From the NCBI GenBank assembly GCA_903825065.1, contig CAIJZG010000162.1, positions 1-7,533 of the forward strand: a stretch of DNA of 7,533 bases, in the 5' to 3' direction. This DNA comes from an uncultured Bacteroidota bacterium. GTDB taxonomy: Bacteria > Bacteroidota > Bacteroidia > Chitinophagales > Chitinophagaceae. Both the position numbers and the translations under genes were made by a program. A model generated the notes under the pieces. It was not told the origin of the DNA. It saw only the letters and a list, made by a program, of their open reading frames with translations, and did not search any database. Of this stretch, positions 6,113-7,533 are shown one piece after another; position 1 is the first letter of the stretch; every line of letters begins with the position of its first letter.

Positions 6113-7126
6113 TTAAAATTTAGGGCAGTTCAAAGGTTTGTCAGTTGATGGGCGATTGATATAAATCAATGAAATTTCAATGCCGCCTCTGTTAAGAGAT
6201 GCTGTTTTTAAAGATGATGTGTTATAATCATAACTCATCCCTAATCTGAAATCATCATATTCCAAACCTATATATGGAATAATCGCATCATTTAAACGAA
6301 ACCAAGTGCCTGCATACACGCTGGTTGGTTTAAATGCAGTTGGATCTGCTATAAACTGAAAAGCGCCGCCAATCATCGTTTCACTGGCACCACCCTGAAA
6401 CATTTGTAACCCGCTAATATGCAAAATACTTGTAGGGCTCACAGGAAAATATCCGCCGGCACTCATGGTAGCTCGTGGATTTAAATTATAAACTGCCCCT
6501 GTGAATGCTTGTTTTGGTCTGTTGATGTGGTAGAGACTTAAACCAAAATAGAAATTATTTTTGTCACTAGTACTACCATTATAAAGAAATCCTGCATTTA
6601 AATCAAGATAACTTGTTTTTAAAGTGGCATTATTAAATACTTCAGAAGTAATCCCTGTAAAACCAGCACTGGTTAATTGATCTTCAAATTTTAATTGAGC
6701 AGTATTGATCAACATATTTGCATAAGTGGCTTGAAATCCAATACCTATTTGGTGATTGCCCTCTTCATCCAGACCCTTGTGATAGGCTGTAGAAACTGAT
6801 CCATAATTGAATTTCACAGCTCCATTAGCACTATTATCATTATATCCAACAAACCCAACTCCCCAAGTATCGTTTGAGGAAATTGTTTTTTCTAGTATAT
6901 GAAAATCTGCTGCTACTGTTCCAGTTGTAAATGCATTATTAATTGTTGGCCATTGGTTTCGATAGTTACCCATGACCCTTAATGAACCATCAAATTTCCC
7001 AGTAAATGCAGGATTTAGGGTAAGAGGTGATGAAAAAAATTGTGAAAAATGGGGATCCTGGGCCGAGACTTTGCCCAGCAAAAACAGGTTTCCTATTAAA
7101 AAAATTAATCTGAATTTCTTCATCAT
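6113..7126 (-). CDS. PorP/SprF family type IX secretion system membrane protein
   Basis: This 337-residue outer-membrane protein belongs to the PorP/SprF family. Members are beta-barrel-like proteins of Bacteroidota linked to type IX secretion and gliding; some help export or anchor particular surface adhesins. A signal peptide (about 1-23, FLIGNLFLLGKVSAQ) is followed by the hallmark DPHFSQFFSSPLTLNPAFTG (24-43) and NYRNQWP (54-60). Many alternating aromatic/hydrophobic strands follow, for example GVGFVGYNDN, YFGLSLYHINRP, SVYAGTWFRLND and FRLGMSYDYNTSSL. RGGIEISLIY (313-322) and the terminal NCPKF are also family-typical. Length is as expected. MM at the start allows either of two adjacent ATGs. 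No porE/sprE, porK-N or large adhesin gene is in view, so it appears to be an orphan copy here; the core secretion genes would have to be elsewhere. upp lies upstream on the same strand, 89 bases away. Confidence 0.94.
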   Translation of the reverse strand: MMKKFRLIFLIGNLFLLGKVSAQDPHFSQFFSSPLTLNPAFTGKFDGSLRVMGNYRNQWPTINNAFTTGTVAADFHILEKTISSNDTWGVGFVGYNDNSANGAVKFNYGSVSTAYHKGLDEEGNHQIGIGFQATYANMLINTAQLKFEDQLTSAGFTGITSEVFNNATLKTSYLDLNAGFLYNGSTSDKNNFYFGLSLYHINRPKQAFTGAVYNLNPRATMSAGGYFPVSPTSILHISGLQMFQGGASETMIGGAFQFIADPTAFKPTSVYAGTWFRLNDAIIPYIGLEYDDFRLGMSYDYNTSSLKTASLNRGGIEISLIYINRPSTDKPLNCPKF

Positions 7127-7134
7127 TAATCGAA

Positions 7135-7206
7135 TTTAAGAGAAAGCATTTTATAACCCCGTTTTGTTAAGAAAATTAGGGGTGTATTAACTTTTATGCT
7201 CTTAAA
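7135..7206. repeat. Nested inverted repeats in the upp - porP/sprF spacer
   Basis: The outer arms TTTAAGAG (7135-7142) and CTCTTAAA (7199-7206) are perfectly complementary, extended by CAT/ATG (7147-7149 with 7196-7198) after a bulge. An inner pair is ATAACCCC (7153-7160) with GGGGT-g-TAT (7179-7187), and inside that TTTT (7162-7165) faces AAAA (7172-7175). It lies between the upp stop and the porP/sprF start on the same strand. It may act as the upp terminator or as a structured leader for porP/sprF. The inner CCCC/GGGG hairpin lacks a strong T-tract, so termination is not certain. Confidence 0.4.
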
Positions 7207-7215
7207 ATAACACGA

Positions 7216-7533
7216 CTAGGATTGAACTTTGGTACCAAAAGCCAAATCTCCTGCATCCCCTAGTCCAGGTACGATGTATCCTTTAGCTGTGATTTCATCA
7301 TCAATATCGCCGCAAAAAATTTTAATATTTGTTCCAACTTCCCGACGGATAAATTCAATGCCCACAGTGCATGCAATTGCTGATACGATGAATATTTGTT
7401 TAGGGCTGCCTTCTCTTTTAATATATTGAATGGTTTTCACCAAAGAAGCCCCTGTTGCAAGCATGGGGTCACTGATAATAACAACCCGGTCTTCTAAATT
7501 TGGGCTGCTCATATACTGTAAATTGATTTCAAA
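7216..7533 (-). CDS. upp: Uracil phosphoribosyltransferase, C-terminal half (5' end outside window)
   Basis: UPRTase makes UMP from uracil and PRPP in the cytoplasm (pyrimidine salvage). The visible 105 codons run from the right edge (FEINLQYMSSPNLEDRV) to TAG at 7216-7218, about half of a typical 210-residue enzyme. The frame continues upstream of the ATG at 7512, so that ATG is internal. The PRPP-binding loop is DPMLATGAS (around 7444-7470). SAIACTVGIEFI follows, matching the family's VSAIAxxxGIE. The uracil-binding YIVPGLGDAGD is at 7246-7278, followed by the usual LAFGTK end. All catalytic motifs expected in this half are intact. The PRPP loop begins S-D-P where many homologues have V/I-D-P, a mild variation. 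Transcription runs toward porP/sprF, with a structured spacer between them. Confidence 0.95.
   Translation of the reverse strand, partial: FEINLQYMSSPNLEDRVVIISDPMLATGASLVKTIQYIKREGSPKQIFIVSAIACTVGIEFIRREVGTNIKIFCGDIDDEITAKGYIVPGLGDAGDLAFGTKVQS

Noticed and set aside
7229..7429. Open frame on the + strand opposite upp
   Set aside because: upp motifs on the - strand are unmistakable, and the + frame is its antisense shadow.
1..7533. Mobile element, CRISPR array, tRNA or defence island
   Set aside because: No transposase or integrase, no spaced direct repeats, no tRNA cloverleaf and no defence-gene motifs were seen; gaps between genes are all short.

Overview
The window looks like ordinary chromosome from a member of the Bacteroidota, most likely a Chitinophagia-type organism. 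The supports are a PorP/SprF outer-membrane protein (a family tied to the Bacteroidota type IX secretion system), a BshA of the bacillithiol pathway, AT-rich DNA, starts preceded by A-rich leaders rather than Shine-Dalgarno sequences, and one upstream sequence that resembles the Bacteroidota TTG / TAnnTTTG promoter. The genus assignment is inference. No tRNA, rRNA, insertion sequence, integrase, CRISPR array or plasmid/phage gene was seen.

Layout, left to right. (1) The 3' part of a class-III PLP aminotransferase gene (+) enters from the left edge and ends 5 bases from the stop of bshA (-), its convergent neighbour. (2) bshA diverges from a two-gene + unit: a secreted M28 zinc peptidase resembling carboxypeptidase Q, then, 9 bases later, a small membrane-anchored protein of unknown function. 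(3) That unit converges on a - strand pair: an EI24/CysZ-like membrane protein followed, after 1 base, by an RsmI-like (COG0313) SAM methyltransferase. A perfect 21-bp inverted repeat lies at this convergent junction and contains the stop codons of both genes. (4) The EI24 gene diverges from a secreted alpha/beta-hydrolase gene (+), which converges on porP/sprF (-). (5) The 3' half of upp (-) runs off the right edge, separated from porP/sprF by an 89-base spacer rich in inverted repeats.

The genes do not form one pathway. They are a mix of housekeeping functions (pyrimidine salvage, low-molecular-weight thiol synthesis, amino-donor metabolism, probable RNA methylation) and envelope functions (peptidase, esterase-like hydrolase, outer-membrane protein, inner-membrane protein). 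Orientation changes often: three convergent and two divergent junctions within 7.5 kb. No new multi-gene system is evident. The points most worth checking are the shared stop-codon palindrome, the RsmI paralogue with changed motifs, the orphan PorP/SprF gene and the structured upp-porP spacer.
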